64,000 nt of DNA from Pseudonocardia halophobica. GTDB taxonomy: Bacteria > Actinomycetota > Actinomycetes > Mycobacteriales > Pseudonocardiaceae. Below, piece by piece: positions 1-7,907 of the stretch; the first letter of the stretch is position 1; every line of letters starts with the position of its first letter. The stretch lies in the NCBI RefSeq assembly GCF_027922425.1, contig NZ_BSFQ01000010.1, positions 140,098 to 204,097 on the forward strand, read 5' to 3'. Made by a program: the position numbers and the translations under genes. The notes beneath the pieces are model-generated. The model was given only the letters and a program-made list of their open reading frames with translations. It was not told where the DNA came from and made no database searches.

Positions 1-267
1 GCCGTCGCGGTCCCGGTGCACCTGGAAGACCGTGGGCCGGGAGGCGTGCCCGCCGCGCAGGTAGTAGCCGTGCAACGAGTGCGGCGCGCGGTCGTCGGGC
101 ACCGTGCGCCCGGCCGCGAGCAGCGCCTGCGCGGCGACCTGCCCGCCGAACAGCGCGTAGTCCTCCTCGAAGACCGTGCACGCGCGGAACAGGTCGCGGT
201 CGATCCGCTCGAGCTCCAGCAGGTCGCGGAGCGTGGGCTGGGTGCGGCGCGACTCGGTCGCCGTCAT
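1..267 (-). CDS. tesB: Acyl-CoA thioesterase II, C-terminus cut by window edge
   Basis: The first 89 codons of a TesB-type (double hotdog) acyl-CoA thioesterase, which hydrolyses acyl-CoA to free acid and CoA in the cytosol. The N-terminal signature is clear: after the leading helix (LRDLLELERIDRDLFRA) come FGGQVAAQALLAAGRTV and HSLHGYYLRGG, matching the TesB pattern FGGQ...AA..TV....HS.H.YFLRPG. The reading frame is open to base 1, so the catalytic C-terminal hotdog lies outside the window. The ATG overlaps the stop of the upstream alpha/beta hydrolase as ATGA, so the two are translationally coupled at the end of the biotin-linked operon. Family assignment is firm; the substrate is unknown. 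Confidence 0.88.
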   Translation of the reverse strand, partial: MTATESRRTQPTLRDLLELERIDRDLFRACTVFEEDYALFGGQVAAQALLAAGRTVPDDRAPHSLHGYYLRGGHASRPTVFQVHRDRDG

Positions 268-1208
268 GCGTGAACCTCCCCGGGGGTCGCGGCTCGGGAG
301 TGCCGCCAGTCGGCCAGCAGCGTACGCAGGCCGGTGACCAGTGCGATCGGTGAGTCGATCATCACGTGGTGCGCCGCGGCCGGGATCTCGACGACGGGGA
401 CGCCGCGGCCGAGCCGGTCGCTCACCATCTCGCCCATGTGCTTCGGCATCAGCCCGTGCTCGGCGCGGAACAGCGCGACCCGGCAGCCGGGGATGTCGAG
501 GTCGTCCGGGGTCAGCGGGTTGCGGGCGAACACCCGCGGGTCGAACTTCCACGACCACCCGCCCTCGACCGCGCGCAGCGAGTGCTCGGCGATGTGCGCC
601 AGCACGTACGGCTCGCCGTCCTGCGGCGGCACGGTCCGGAAGTGCCGGATCGCGCGCTCCCGCTCGGCATAGACGCGGAGCGGCCCGAAGGCCCGGCGCT
701 GCCGGGCGGCCTTGTCCTCCGGCGGCATCTCGCGCACCGGGGTGTCGATCGCGACGGCACCGCCCAGCCGGTCGCCGAACTCCTGAGCGGCGATCAGCGC
801 GACCATGCCGCCCATGCTGTGGCCCAGGATCACCGGCAGCGGGGCGAGGCCGGCGGCGTCCGCCACCGCGAGCGCCTCCCCGGCCCACTGCTGCAGCGTG
901 TAGCGCTCGCGCCGGCCGGAGTCGCCGTGCCCGGAGAGGTCCATGGCGACCACCCTCCGACCCTCGGGCTCGACGAGCAGCGGCCCCAGGTGGTCCCACC
1001 AGCGCGCGTGCGCGGCCCCGCCGTGGATCAGCAGCACGCCCTCGCCGGGCGGGCCCCACGCCCGGAAGGCGACCGCGGCGCCGTCGACCTCGACCGCGCC
1101 CGTCTCGGGCTCCGCGGCGAGGGCGGCCCGGAACCAGGCCGGGGCGTCGGGCGGGGCACCGGGCGGGGTACCGGGCGCGGGATCGCGCCCGGACACTGGC
1201 TGCGGCAC
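264..1208 (-). CDS. Alpha/beta hydrolase
   Basis: A 314-residue alpha/beta-fold hydrolase. Visible features are the oxyanion motif LLIHGGAAHARWWDHL, the nucleophile elbow GHSMGG and a C-terminal AAHH that supplies the catalytic histidine. The acid residue is not obvious by eye. The frame is open upstream to an ATG at 1343, but that would overlap bioN and add a Thr-rich leader. GTG at 1208 is preferred because it has an AGGAG six bases upstream; GTG 1196 is a weaker alternative. It lies 64 bases after bioN and overlaps tesB by ATGA. Its place behind a biotin-uptake operon makes a role in acyl-ester or pimelate-type precursor handling (BioH-like) conceivable, but nothing in the sequence proves it. 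Confidence 0.8.
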   Translation of the reverse strand: MPQPVSGRDPAPGTPPGAPPDAPAWFRAALAAEPETGAVEVDGAAVAFRAWGPPGEGVLLIHGGAAHARWWDHLGPLLVEPEGRRVVAMDLSGHGDSGRRERYTLQQWAGEALAVADAAGLAPLPVILGHSMGGMVALIAAQEFGDRLGGAVAIDTPVREMPPEDKAARQRRAFGPLRVYAERERAIRHFRTVPPQDGEPYVLAHIAEHSLRAVEGGWSWKFDPRVFARNPLTPDDLDIPGCRVALFRAEHGLMPKHMGEMVSDRLGRGVPVVEIPAAAHHVMIDSPIALVTGLRTLLADWRHSRAATPGEVHA

Positions 1209-1272
1209 GGGCGGCTCCTGGGTCGCGATGGTGGTGGTGACGGTCGTCGTGGTGGTGGCGCGGTTCGGGACG

Positions 1273-1950
1273 TTACGGCACCCGACGGTCGCGCCGGCCC
1301 CGTCCGGACGCGGTGTCGGGAAGCTCGTGGTCGGCGGGATCATCCGCCTCGTCGCCGATCCCGCGGGCGGCCAGCGCCTCGCCCAGCTCGTCGGCGTGCC
1401 GGAGGGTGCGCACGACGAAGGGCACCGCGAACGCCGTCGGCGACCGCTCCGCCCCGCGCGCCCGGGCGGCCTCGCGCACCGACCCGGCGATGCCGGACAA
1501 CGTGGTGACGGCCTGCACCGTCAGTCCGACGAGCAGCCCGAGCCGGTCCGGCCGCACCCCGATCCGGCGCAGCGGGCCGAGCACGCGCTCGACCGTCGCG
1601 ACCACGGCGTCGATGCGGGTGGTCAAGGTGAACAGGCCCGCCGCGGCGAGGGAGGCCGAGAGCCGCAGGACCGTGACGAGCGCGGGGCGCCAGCCGAGCA
1701 GCCACACCTGCAACGCCCCGACCAGCACGGCGAGCAGGAGCAGGGTGCGCACCAGCGGCAGGATCCGGTGCGCCGGGATCCGCGCGACCGAGTACCCGGC
1801 GGCGACGAGCGCGCAGGCGCCGCCGAGCCAGACCGGCGAGCCGACGAGCACGACCGCCGTCACGAGCGCCAGCAGCACGAGCAGCTTCGGCCCGGCCGGC
1901 GCGCGGTGCAGCGGGCTGTCCCCGGGCGAGTAGAGGCCGAGCGGGGTCAT
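1273..1950 (-). CDS. bioN: ECF transporter transmembrane (T) component, BioN-like
   Basis: A 225-residue integral membrane protein, the T component that couples the ATPase to the substrate-binding S component of an energy-coupling-factor transporter. Several hydrophobic helices are evident between residues about 20 and 125, and the coupling-helix signature EAARARGAE (family pattern ARG) lies near residue 165. The length fits BioN/EcfT proteins. The ATG overlaps the 3' end of bioM by four bases, and the order bioY...bioM-bioN identifies it as the biotin system rather than a general EcfT. It is translationally coupled within the operon that begins at 5612. Confidence 0.85.
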   Translation of the reverse strand: MTPLGLYSPGDSPLHRAPAGPKLLVLLALVTAVVLVGSPVWLGGACALVAAGYSVARIPAHRILPLVRTLLLLAVLVGALQVWLLGWRPALVTVLRLSASLAAAGLFTLTTRIDAVVATVERVLGPLRRIGVRPDRLGLLVGLTVQAVTTLSGIAGSVREAARARGAERSPTAFAVPFVVRTLRHADELGEALAARGIGDEADDPADHELPDTASGRGRRDRRVP

Positions 1951-2624
1951 GTGTCGCACAGCTTCCGGTAGTGCCGGATCGCGGGCTCCGGCTCGTCGTC
2001 GGCCACGACCCGGCCCTCGTCGAGCACCACGACCCGGTCGAAGTCCGCCAGCAGGTCGAGGTCGTGGGTCACCAGCAGCACCTGCTGCCGCAGCCCGGCG
2101 ACGATCTCGGCGAACCGGCGGGTGTTGCGCAGGTCGAGCAGGGTCGTCGGCTCGTCGCAGACCAGGACGTCGGGATCCAGGGCGAGCATCCCGCACAGCG
2201 CGAGCAGCTGCTTCTGGCCACCGGAGAGCTGGTGCGCGGGATGGTCGGCGTAGCCCTCGAGGCCGTGCGCAGCGAGCACCTCGGCGGCCCGGCGGGCGCG
2301 CTCCGACCGCGACAACCCGCTGCGGCGCAACGAGAACGCGACGTCCTCGCCCGCCGTCGGCATCACGATCTGGCTGTCCGGGTTGGTGAACACGAACCCG
2401 ACCCGGCGGCGCACCGCGGGGCCCTTCTCGGCCGGGTCGAGGCCGTCGACCAGCACCTGGCCCTCGCTCGGCAGGACCAGCCCGTTGACCATGCGCGCCA
2501 GCGTGGACTTGCCCGAGCCGTTGGCGCCGACGAAGCCGATCCGCCGCTCCGGGAGCGCGAGGTCGACCTCCTCCAGCACCACCCGCTCCTCGTAGCGGTG
2601 CCCGACGCCCTCGAACGTGATCAC
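1947..2624 (-). CDS. bioM: ECF transporter ATPase, BioM-like
   Basis: A 225-residue ABC ATPase that energises vitamin uptake. Walker A (GANGSGKST) is at about 33-41, the Q-loop region (NPDSQIVMPT, typical of ECF ATPases) at 81-90, signature LSGGQ at 133-137, Walker B VLVCDEP at 153-159, and the switch His in VTHD. A single ATPase with one T component is the BioMN arrangement. It starts with GTG, and its first bases overlap the stop of the thiolase as GTGA, so translation is coupled. Together with bioN and bioY it should form a high-affinity biotin importer in the cytoplasmic membrane. Confidence 0.9.
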   Translation of the reverse strand: MITFEGVGHRYEERVVLEEVDLALPERRIGFVGANGSGKSTLARMVNGLVLPSEGQVLVDGLDPAEKGPAVRRRVGFVFTNPDSQIVMPTAGEDVAFSLRRSGLSRSERARRAAEVLAAHGLEGYADHPAHQLSGGQKQLLALCGMLALDPDVLVCDEPTTLLDLRNTRRFAEIVAGLRQQVLLVTHDLDLLADFDRVVVLDEGRVVADDEPEPAIRHYRKLCDT

Positions 2625-3775
2625 CGCGCTCCCCCTGCCGGCACCGGCTCCCCGTCCGGCCCGACGGCCTGCCACAGGGCCGCGACGCCCAGCCCGCCGC
2701 CCGCGGACAGCGCGGACAGCCCGGCCCCGCCCCGCCCCTGGCGCACGAGCTGCGTGAACAGCCGCACCACCAGGACCGCGCCCGAGGCGCCCCAGGGATG
2801 GCCGAGGGCGATGGCGCCGCCGTCGGGGTTGACCGCCTCCTCGTCGAGCCCGGCGGCGTCGAGGCAGGCGAGCGCCTGCCCGGCGAAGGCCTCGGTGAAC
2901 TCGACGACCTGCGGCGTGCCGTGCTCGAGCACCTCGCGCAGGGCCGGGACGACGCCCAGCCCGAGCCGCCGCGGGTCGCAGCCGGAGGTCGCGCTCGCCA
3001 CCAGCCGCAACCCGGGCAGGTTCCGCTCGCGGCGCACGCGCTCCGACACGATCAGCACCGCGGCGGCGCCGTCGCTGACGCCGCACGAGTTGGCCGCCGT
3101 CGCCGTGCCGTCGGGCGTGAAGGCGGGCCGGAAGCGCGCCAGCCGCGCGGCGGTGAATCCCGCCCGGGGGCGTTGGTCGCGCCGGACCCCGGCGACCTCG
3201 ACCAGCTCGTCGTCGAACCGGCCCGCGACCTGGGCGGCCATCGCGCGCTCGTGGCTGCGCAGCGCGAAGCGGTCCTGCCGCTCGCGGGAGATCCCGTTCT
3301 CCGCCGCAACGAGGTCCGCGGCCTCCCCCATCTCCGGGTCGCCGAACTCGGCCGGCGCGAAGGGAGCCCGCGTGTACGGCTCCGGCGGATCCGTGCGCCA
3401 CAGGCGGTGCGGGGCGGTCGACGCGCTCTCGACGCCGCCCGCCAGGTACACCTCGCCCTCCCCGGCCCCGAGAAGAGTGGCGGCCAGAGTGATCGCCGCG
3501 AGCCCGCTGGCGCACTGCCGGTCGACGGTGAGGCCGGGGACCTCCGCGCCGAGGCCGGCGCGCAGGGCAGCCACCCGGGCGGTGTTGCCGCCGGGGCCGA
3601 AGACGTTGCCGAGCAGGACGTCGTCGACGGTGGTGAGCCCGGTGTCCGCGAGCACGGTTCGGAGCACGGGAGCGGCCAGCTCGTCCGCGGCGAGGTCGCG
3701 CAGCACACCGCCCGCGGTGCCGATCGGGGTGCGGCGGGCGGCGACGATCACCGGCGCGATCACGGGTGCGCTCAT
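2621..3775 (-). CDS. Thiolase-family protein with Cys-to-Ser change in second active-site motif
   Basis: A 384-residue thiolase (acetyl-CoA acyltransferase family). The nucleophilic cysteine motif DRQCASG is present (C88), as is the histidine motif GHPWGASG (H326). The C-terminal motif that normally reads C-x-GGG-x-G, with the proton-shuttling cysteine, here reads SAGGGLG with Ser357. The protein may therefore be impaired in classical Claisen condensation or thiolysis, or may use a different acid/base. It is flanked by an AMP-ligase (ATGA overlap) and bioM (GTGA overlap) inside a bioY operon. The equivalent neighbours in Bacillus are yhfT/yhfS beside the bioY homologue yhfU, which points to biotin-precursor (pimelate-type) chemistry; that role is inference. 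Confidence 0.85.
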   Translation of the reverse strand: MSAPVIAPVIVAARRTPIGTAGGVLRDLAADELAAPVLRTVLADTGLTTVDDVLLGNVFGPGGNTARVAALRAGLGAEVPGLTVDRQCASGLAAITLAATLLGAGEGEVYLAGGVESASTAPHRLWRTDPPEPYTRAPFAPAEFGDPEMGEAADLVAAENGISRERQDRFALRSHERAMAAQVAGRFDDELVEVAGVRRDQRPRAGFTAARLARFRPAFTPDGTATAANSCGVSDGAAAVLIVSERVRRERNLPGLRLVASATSGCDPRRLGLGVVPALREVLEHGTPQVVEFTEAFAGQALACLDAAGLDEEAVNPDGGAIALGHPWGASGAVLVVRLFTQLVRQGRGGAGLSALSAGGGLGVAALWQAVGPDGEPVPAGGAR

Positions 3776-5040
3776 CGGAGGCGCTCCGCGCCGAGGGTCC
3801 CCGCGGCCAGCTCGTCGGCGATCACGGCCCGGGCGGGCTTGCCGGAGGCGGTGCGCGGCAACGCCTTCGCCCGCAGCCAGACCCGCGGCCGCTTGCCGGG
3901 TTCGAGGGCGTGGCGGGCCGCCGCGCGCAGCTCGGCCAGCGGAGGCTCCCCCTCGACGACGGCGGTGACCAGCGCGCCGAGGCGGGCGTGCGGGGTCCCG
4001 GTGACCACGACGTCGTCGACGCCCGGGACCTCGCGCAGCACGGTCTCCACCTCCTCGGCGGCCACGAGCCGGCCACCGCTGGAGATCACGGCGGAGCCGC
4101 GGCCGTGCACGGTGAGCAGGCCGTCGTGGAGGTCGACGCGGTCGCCGACGGTGGTCCACGCCCCGGCGGGCTCGAGGCGACCGGCGCGCAGGGCGCCGTC
4201 GGCGGCGAGGGGCGAGCGGACCCAGAGCGTGCCGTCCCGGACGTCGAGGTCGACGCCCGGCACCGGCCGCAGCCCGTCGCCGCGCCGGACCGCGACCAGG
4301 GAGTGCTCGGCCGAGCCGTAGTACTCGACGAGCTCGGCCGCGGGGAAGGCCTGCCGGAACCGCGCGCGCAGGCCGTCGCCGAGGTGCGCCCCGCCGCAGA
4401 CGACGGTCCGGAGCGCGGACTCCGCGGGGGCCCGCTCCTGGGTGGCGACGAGATCGGCGAGCATCGCCGGGACGACGTGGGTCGTCGCGGCCGCGCGGGC
4501 GTCCGCGGCCCGCCCGAGCCGGAGCTCGGCGCCGCACCAGAGCGCGTGCAGGGCCCCGAAGAGGAAGAGCGACGAGCTCAGCGGGCCCGCGATCAGCACC
4601 GGGCCGGGCACGGGGCCGAGGGCGGCGAAGCTGCGCAGCCACGAGTCCCGCGAGCGCTGCAGCACCGTCGGGCGGCCGCTGCTGCCGGAGGTGGTGGGCA
4701 GGTAGAAGGGGGTGCGGCCGTCGCCGGCGGGCGTGGTGGCGGGGCCCGGCTCCGTCGCGGTGGGCCGGACGACGAGGTCGGGGCGCGCGTCGTCGAGCAC
4801 GGCCGTCCGTTCGCGGGCGGTCCAGCGCGGCTCGATGACCAGGGTCGCGGCGCCCAGCAGGTCCGCGCCGAGGAACCAGGCGAGGAGGTCGCCGCTCCCC
4901 TCCAGGGCGACCCGGCCACCCTCCCGCACATCCCGCCGCGCCAGCTCCGCGGCCGCGGCGTGCGCCCGGGCCAGCAGCCCGTCGGGGACCGCGGCCCCGC
5001 CGAGCACGGGCGGGACCGGCCGGTCGGCTGCGGCGGTCAC
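3772..5040 (-). CDS. AMP-forming acyl-CoA synthetase, short YhfT-like
   Basis: A 422-residue member of the ANL superfamily, shorter than the usual 500-550, which adenylates a carboxylic acid and transfers it to CoA. The phosphate-binding loop appears as TSGSSGRPT, without the usual PKG ending. The C-terminal catalytic lysine motif RTASGKPAR is intact, and the YYGSAEH motif matches the family's YG-x-TE core. The GTG start overlaps the bioY stop (GTGA) and the stop overlaps the thiolase start (ATGA). The likely job is activating a free acid for the thiolase and thioesterases in the same operon. Pimelate is the attractive but unproven substrate. Confidence 0.85.
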   Translation of the reverse strand: MTAAADRPVPPVLGGAAVPDGLLARAHAAAAELARRDVREGGRVALEGSGDLLAWFLGADLLGAATLVIEPRWTARERTAVLDDARPDLVVRPTATEPGPATTPAGDGRTPFYLPTTSGSSGRPTVLQRSRDSWLRSFAALGPVPGPVLIAGPLSSSLFLFGALHALWCGAELRLGRAADARAAATTHVVPAMLADLVATQERAPAESALRTVVCGGAHLGDGLRARFRQAFPAAELVEYYGSAEHSLVAVRRGDGLRPVPGVDLDVRDGTLWVRSPLAADGALRAGRLEPAGAWTTVGDRVDLHDGLLTVHGRGSAVISSGGRLVAAEEVETVLREVPGVDDVVVTGTPHARLGALVTAVVEGEPPLAELRAAARHALEPGKRPRVWLRAKALPRTASGKPARAVIADELAAGTLGAERLR

Positions 5041-5612
5041 CGCGCCCGCGTCCCCACCAGGCGTCCGGGGAGGGCGCGGTGCACCACGGACGCGATCAGC
5101 GCCGCGACCACGACCTTGACGAGGTCACCGGGCACGAAGACCAGCGACCCGGTGAGCGCGGTGCTCCACGAGCCGGTGTACACGGCCAGCCACGGCACGC
5201 CGATCACGTAGTCCGCGACGAGGCCGGCGAACGCGGCGAGCAGCAGCACGGGGAACCCGGGGCGGCCGCGCCGCGCACCGGCCTGCGCGATCAGGCCCGA
5301 CACCAGCGCCGACAGGATCCAGCCCAGCAGGAATCCGCCGCTCGGCCCGACGAACGGGGCGAGCCCGCCGCGGCCGCCGGACAGCAGCGGCAGGCCGATC
5401 GCCACCAGCGCCAGGAACAGCACCACCGCGAACACGGCCCGCTTCGCGCCGACCAGGACGCCCGCGAGGAACGGCCCCATGTTCTGCACCACGATCGGCA
5501 CACCCGTGGCGCCGACGTACACCCCCGGGAAGAGACCGAGCACCGCGATGAACGCGGCGAACACCACGGTGGTGGCCAGATCGGTGGCGGGCGACGACGC
5601 TCGGGCGGGCAC
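5037..5612 (-). CDS. bioY: Biotin transporter substrate-binding (S) component
   Basis: A 191-residue membrane protein of the BioY family, the biotin-binding S component of an ECF transporter. Typical BioY stretches are LGLFPGVYVGATGVPIVVQNM near residues 25-45, the GPSGGFLLGW motif near 90, and YVIGVPWLAVY then VPGDLVKVVVAALIA towards the C-terminus. About six hydrophobic helices are apparent. It starts at GTG 5612 and is the first gene of the operon; the next four genes follow with four-base overlaps. No convincing operator for a biotin repressor (BioQ or BirA type) was recognised upstream. Confidence 0.92.
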   Translation of the reverse strand: MPARASSPATDLATTVVFAAFIAVLGLFPGVYVGATGVPIVVQNMGPFLAGVLVGAKRAVFAVVLFLALVAIGLPLLSGGRGGLAPFVGPSGGFLLGWILSALVSGLIAQAGARRGRPGFPVLLLAAFAGLVADYVIGVPWLAVYTGSWSTALTGSLVFVPGDLVKVVVAALIASVVHRALPGRLVGTRAR

Positions 5613-5713
5613 CCGACGAGGCTAACGAGCCGGACGTCGTTCCCCGAGGTCCGACCCCTGTCAGCCGCGCCACTCACCGGTCCGTGGGATGTCGGCGCCT
5701 GCGGTACCCGAGA

Positions 5714-5738
5714 CCGCGGGCACCCCTCGCACCCGCGG
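5714..5738. terminator. GC hairpin between SRPBCC gene and bioY
   Basis: A perfect inverted repeat CCGCGGG (5714-5720) and CCCGCGG (5732-5738) with an 11-base loop. It is extended imperfectly by an outer GAGA/TCTC pair. It sits downstream of the minus-strand SRPBCC gene and upstream of bioY, a good place for a terminator that separates the two transcripts. There is no U tract, as is usual in this base composition. Confidence 0.45.
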
Positions 5739-5762
5739 CCCCCGATCTCGCGGGCGCGCCCC

Positions 5763-6248
5763 TCAGCCCGCCAGCACCGCGTCGATCTGGCCCATCGCCT
5801 CGCGCATGCCCTCCTCCATGCCCATCGCCGTGAGCCTCTCGAGGTCCTCGAGGGAGGTGAAGGTGCTGACGGTGGTCATGCGGGTGCCCGAACCCGCCGC
5901 CTCCAGCGTGACGACGGCGTGGGTCGTGGGCATCGCGGTGTTGGGCTCGCCGTCCTCGCCCGCGAAGCCGTCGTCGAACTCGAGGCGATGGGGCTCGTCG
6001 ATCGCGGTGATCACCCACCAGCCGCCGGCCTTCTCCCCCTCGGGACCGGTCATGTAGTAGCGCGACCGCCCGCCGACGACGAACTGGTGCTCCACGAACG
6101 TGGCCGGCCAGGTCGGCGGGCCCCACCACCGTTCGAGCCGGCGCGGGTCCGCCCACACCTCCCACACCCGCTCGACGGGCGCCTCGAACTCGGCGACGAA
6201 GGTCAGCGTCAGGGCCTGCGGGTCCTTGCGGACGTCGATCACGGTCAC
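5763..6248 (-). CDS. SRPBCC / AHSA1-domain protein
   Basis: A 161-residue START-like (AHSA1) protein. The family opening FEAPVERVWEVWADPRRLERWWGPP is present, then the beta-sheet core and a C-terminal helix (MEEGMREAMGQIDAVLAG). These proteins form a hydrophobic cavity for an unknown ligand and are very often encoded next to an ArsR-type repressor. Here the GTG start overlaps the stop of the ArsR gene (GTGA), so the pair is one transcriptional and translational unit, presumably controlled by the palindrome at 6617-6640. No enzymatic role can be assigned. Confidence 0.85.
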   Translation of the reverse strand: MTVIDVRKDPQALTLTFVAEFEAPVERVWEVWADPRRLERWWGPPTWPATFVEHQFVVGGRSRYYMTGPEGEKAGGWWVITAIDEPHRLEFDDGFAGEDGEPNTAMPTTHAVVTLEAAGSGTRMTTVSTFTSLEDLERLTAMGMEEGMREAMGQIDAVLAG

Positions 6249-6628
6249 GGTCCGGTCCTCTCCTCGGGATCCTGGGTCCGAATGTCGGGGGAAGAGACGT
6301 CCTCGGCGAGGATGTCCTCGATCGCCCGCACGCGGTGCCGCCAGATCCGCTCGTAGTCCTCGAGCAGGCGGGCGGCCCGCTGCAGGGCCTCCGGGTTGCC
6401 GTGCACGAGCTGCTCCCGTCCGCGCCGCTGTTTGGTGACGAGCGCGGCCCGCTCGAGCACCGCCACGTGCTTCTGCACCGCGGCGAAGCTCATCTCGTAC
6501 CGGCGGGCGAGCGTCGAGATGGACTGCGCCTCGCGCAGCACCTGCTCGACGATGTCCCGCCGGGTGGCATCGGCGAGGCCGTGGAAGATCCGGTCGACCT
6601 CGTCCGGACTCAGCTCACGTACAACCAC
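6245..6628 (-). CDS. ArsR-family winged-helix repressor
   Basis: A 127-residue ArsR/SmtB-type regulator. The motif FHGLADATRRDIVEQVL is followed by the winged helix with MSFAAVQKHVAVLERAALV as recognition helix, then a charged C-terminus (YERIWRHRVRAIEDIL). It has no evident metal-binding cysteines, in line with the non-metal branch paired with SRPBCC proteins. The frame is set by the downstream overlap, and GTG 6628 is the first start after the upstream stop. That GTG lies in the centre of a perfect palindrome, so translation may begin on a leaderless transcript and the protein probably represses itself and the SRPBCC gene. Confidence 0.88.
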   Translation of the reverse strand: MVVRELSPDEVDRIFHGLADATRRDIVEQVLREAQSISTLARRYEMSFAAVQKHVAVLERAALVTKQRRGREQLVHGNPEALQRAARLLEDYERIWRHRVRAIEDILAEDVSSPDIRTQDPEERTGP

Positions 6629-6640
6629 ATGGTTGTACGT
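6617..6640. promoter_or_regulatory. Perfect palindromic operator over the ArsR start codon
   Basis: Arms ACGTACAACC (6617-6626) and GGTTGTACGT (6631-6640) are perfect inverse complements around a four-base centre ACAT. The GTG start of the ArsR gene is at 6626-6628 on the minus strand, and the last base touches the stop codon of the upstream PucR-type gene. A site of this form (TACAACCA-N2-TGGTTGTA) is the expected target of the adjacent ArsR-type repressor. Confidence 0.75.
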
Positions 6641-7833
6641 TAGGGCATCCGCCCGAGCGCGACAAGCCCCCGGTTCGCGGCGGCCAGCGCCAGCAGCACC
6701 ACCGCGGCGTCCGCGGGCACCGCGAGATCGCGGCCGGTCAGGGCGGTGAAGCGGCGTAGCCGGTTGAGCACCGTGTTGCGGTGACAGAAGGACCGCTCCG
6801 CCACCTCCTTGATCGAGCCGGACTCCGCGAACGCGCGCACCGTCTCCAGCAGCCGTTCCCGCTCCCCCGGCGCGGCGACCGCCAGTCCGGACAGCACCGA
6901 GTCGACGAGCTCGGCCGCGGTGTCGGACAGCCGTCCCGCGGCGAGCGGCAGCCAGGCCGCGGACACCTCGACCGGGCCGGGCCCGGTGGTGACCGACGCG
7001 ATCTCGGTCGCCAGCCGGGCGCACCGCGGCACGTTGGCCAGCCCGTGGGCGAGCGGCCCGACCCCGCACTGCACGCCGTCGAGCACCGCTCGTACCGGCG
7101 CCCCCGTGCCGCCCTGCCACTCCGCGACCAGCACGCTGTGCGCCCCCGTCGACTGCACGTGCACCACGCGGTCGCCCGCCCCCAGCCCCTCCGCGGCCCG
7201 CCGCAGGGCCGCACCGGACGCCGCGCCGGCGGCGGCGACGAGGAAGTCCGCGTCGACGTCGACGGCCAGCGCGAGCGCCACCCGCTCGACCTGGTCCGGA
7301 TCGGGGTTCTCGCTGCCGAGCAGCTCGCCCACCAGCGCCGTCCGCTCCCCGTGCCGTTCGCGCGCGAGCAGCGCGGCCTCCTCCTGGTAGCTGGACTGGA
7401 TCTGCAGCGTGTAGTCCTCGACGACCGCCCACACCTGCTCGACCCGCGCGACCAGGACGTCGCGCTCCTCGGGCGTTGCGCGGTCGCGCAGGGCCGACCA
7501 CAGCACCCGGAAGTCGAGCCGCACCGCCGAGAGCAGCTCGTTGAGCGGGACGCCGCGCCGGGCCCGGTCCCGCCCGATCGCCTCGCCGACGCCCGCGAGC
7601 CGCTCCGGGACGTCCTGCCCCGCGATCCGGCGCAGCAGGTGGTCGAAGGTCAGGTCCGCGTCGGTGACCAGCCGGTCCGGCGGGACGAGCCCGCGGCCGT
7701 ACGGGGCGATCCGCCGGACCCGCTCCACGAACTCGTCGACCAGTCCCCCGGAGTCCGCCCGCAGCCGGCCGACGAGGACGGCCCAGCGGGCGTCGTCCGT
7801 GGAATGCGCGTCCGTGTCACGCGGGCTGTGCAT
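6640..7833 (-). CDS. PucR/CdaR-type transcriptional regulator
   Basis: A 397-residue regulator with a C-terminal PucR HTH (HTH_30): LLETVRAFAESGSIKEVAERSFCHRNTVLNRLRRFTALTGRDL, the usual form with RNTV in the recognition helix. The N-terminal half is helical (residues about 15-190) and the middle resembles the GGDEF-like CdaR sensor region. PucR proteins often activate purine or nitrogen catabolism. It is divergent from the urease-like operon across 74 bases and is its most likely regulator. ATG 7833 is preferred; GTG 7839 is possible. The stop TAA abuts the ArsR operator. Confidence 0.85.
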   Translation of the reverse strand: MHSPRDTDAHSTDDARWAVLVGRLRADSGGLVDEFVERVRRIAPYGRGLVPPDRLVTDADLTFDHLLRRIAGQDVPERLAGVGEAIGRDRARRGVPLNELLSAVRLDFRVLWSALRDRATPEERDVLVARVEQVWAVVEDYTLQIQSSYQEEAALLARERHGERTALVGELLGSENPDPDQVERVALALAVDVDADFLVAAAGAASGAALRRAAEGLGAGDRVVHVQSTGAHSVLVAEWQGGTGAPVRAVLDGVQCGVGPLAHGLANVPRCARLATEIASVTTGPGPVEVSAAWLPLAAGRLSDTAAELVDSVLSGLAVAAPGERERLLETVRAFAESGSIKEVAERSFCHRNTVLNRLRRFTALTGRDLAVPADAAVVLLALAAANRGLVALGRMP

Positions 7834-7907
7834 CTGCACATCATCCAGCTCACATCGCGCTGCGCGAAGTGGTACCGGTGCGAGTGCGAAACGACCAGTC
7901 TGTGCCG
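7834..7907. promoter_or_regulatory. Divergent promoter region, PucR gene / urease-like operon
   Basis: A 74-base intergenic region between divergent starts. It contains an inverted repeat TCGCG-CTG-CGCGA (7855-7867) that could be the binding site for the PucR-type protein. No clear -10/-35 pair or Shine-Dalgarno sequence for the plus-strand gene is visible. Confidence 0.4.

Noticed and set aside
1971..3968. Long plus-strand open frame opposite bioM and the thiolase.
   Set aside because: It is a high-GC antisense shadow; the minus strand carries clear conserved motifs and coupled starts.
5611..5630. GAGGCTAAC-like bases before bioY as a possible iron box.
   Set aside because: Only the central half matches the IdeR consensus; the flanks do not, and bioY is not expected to be iron-regulated.
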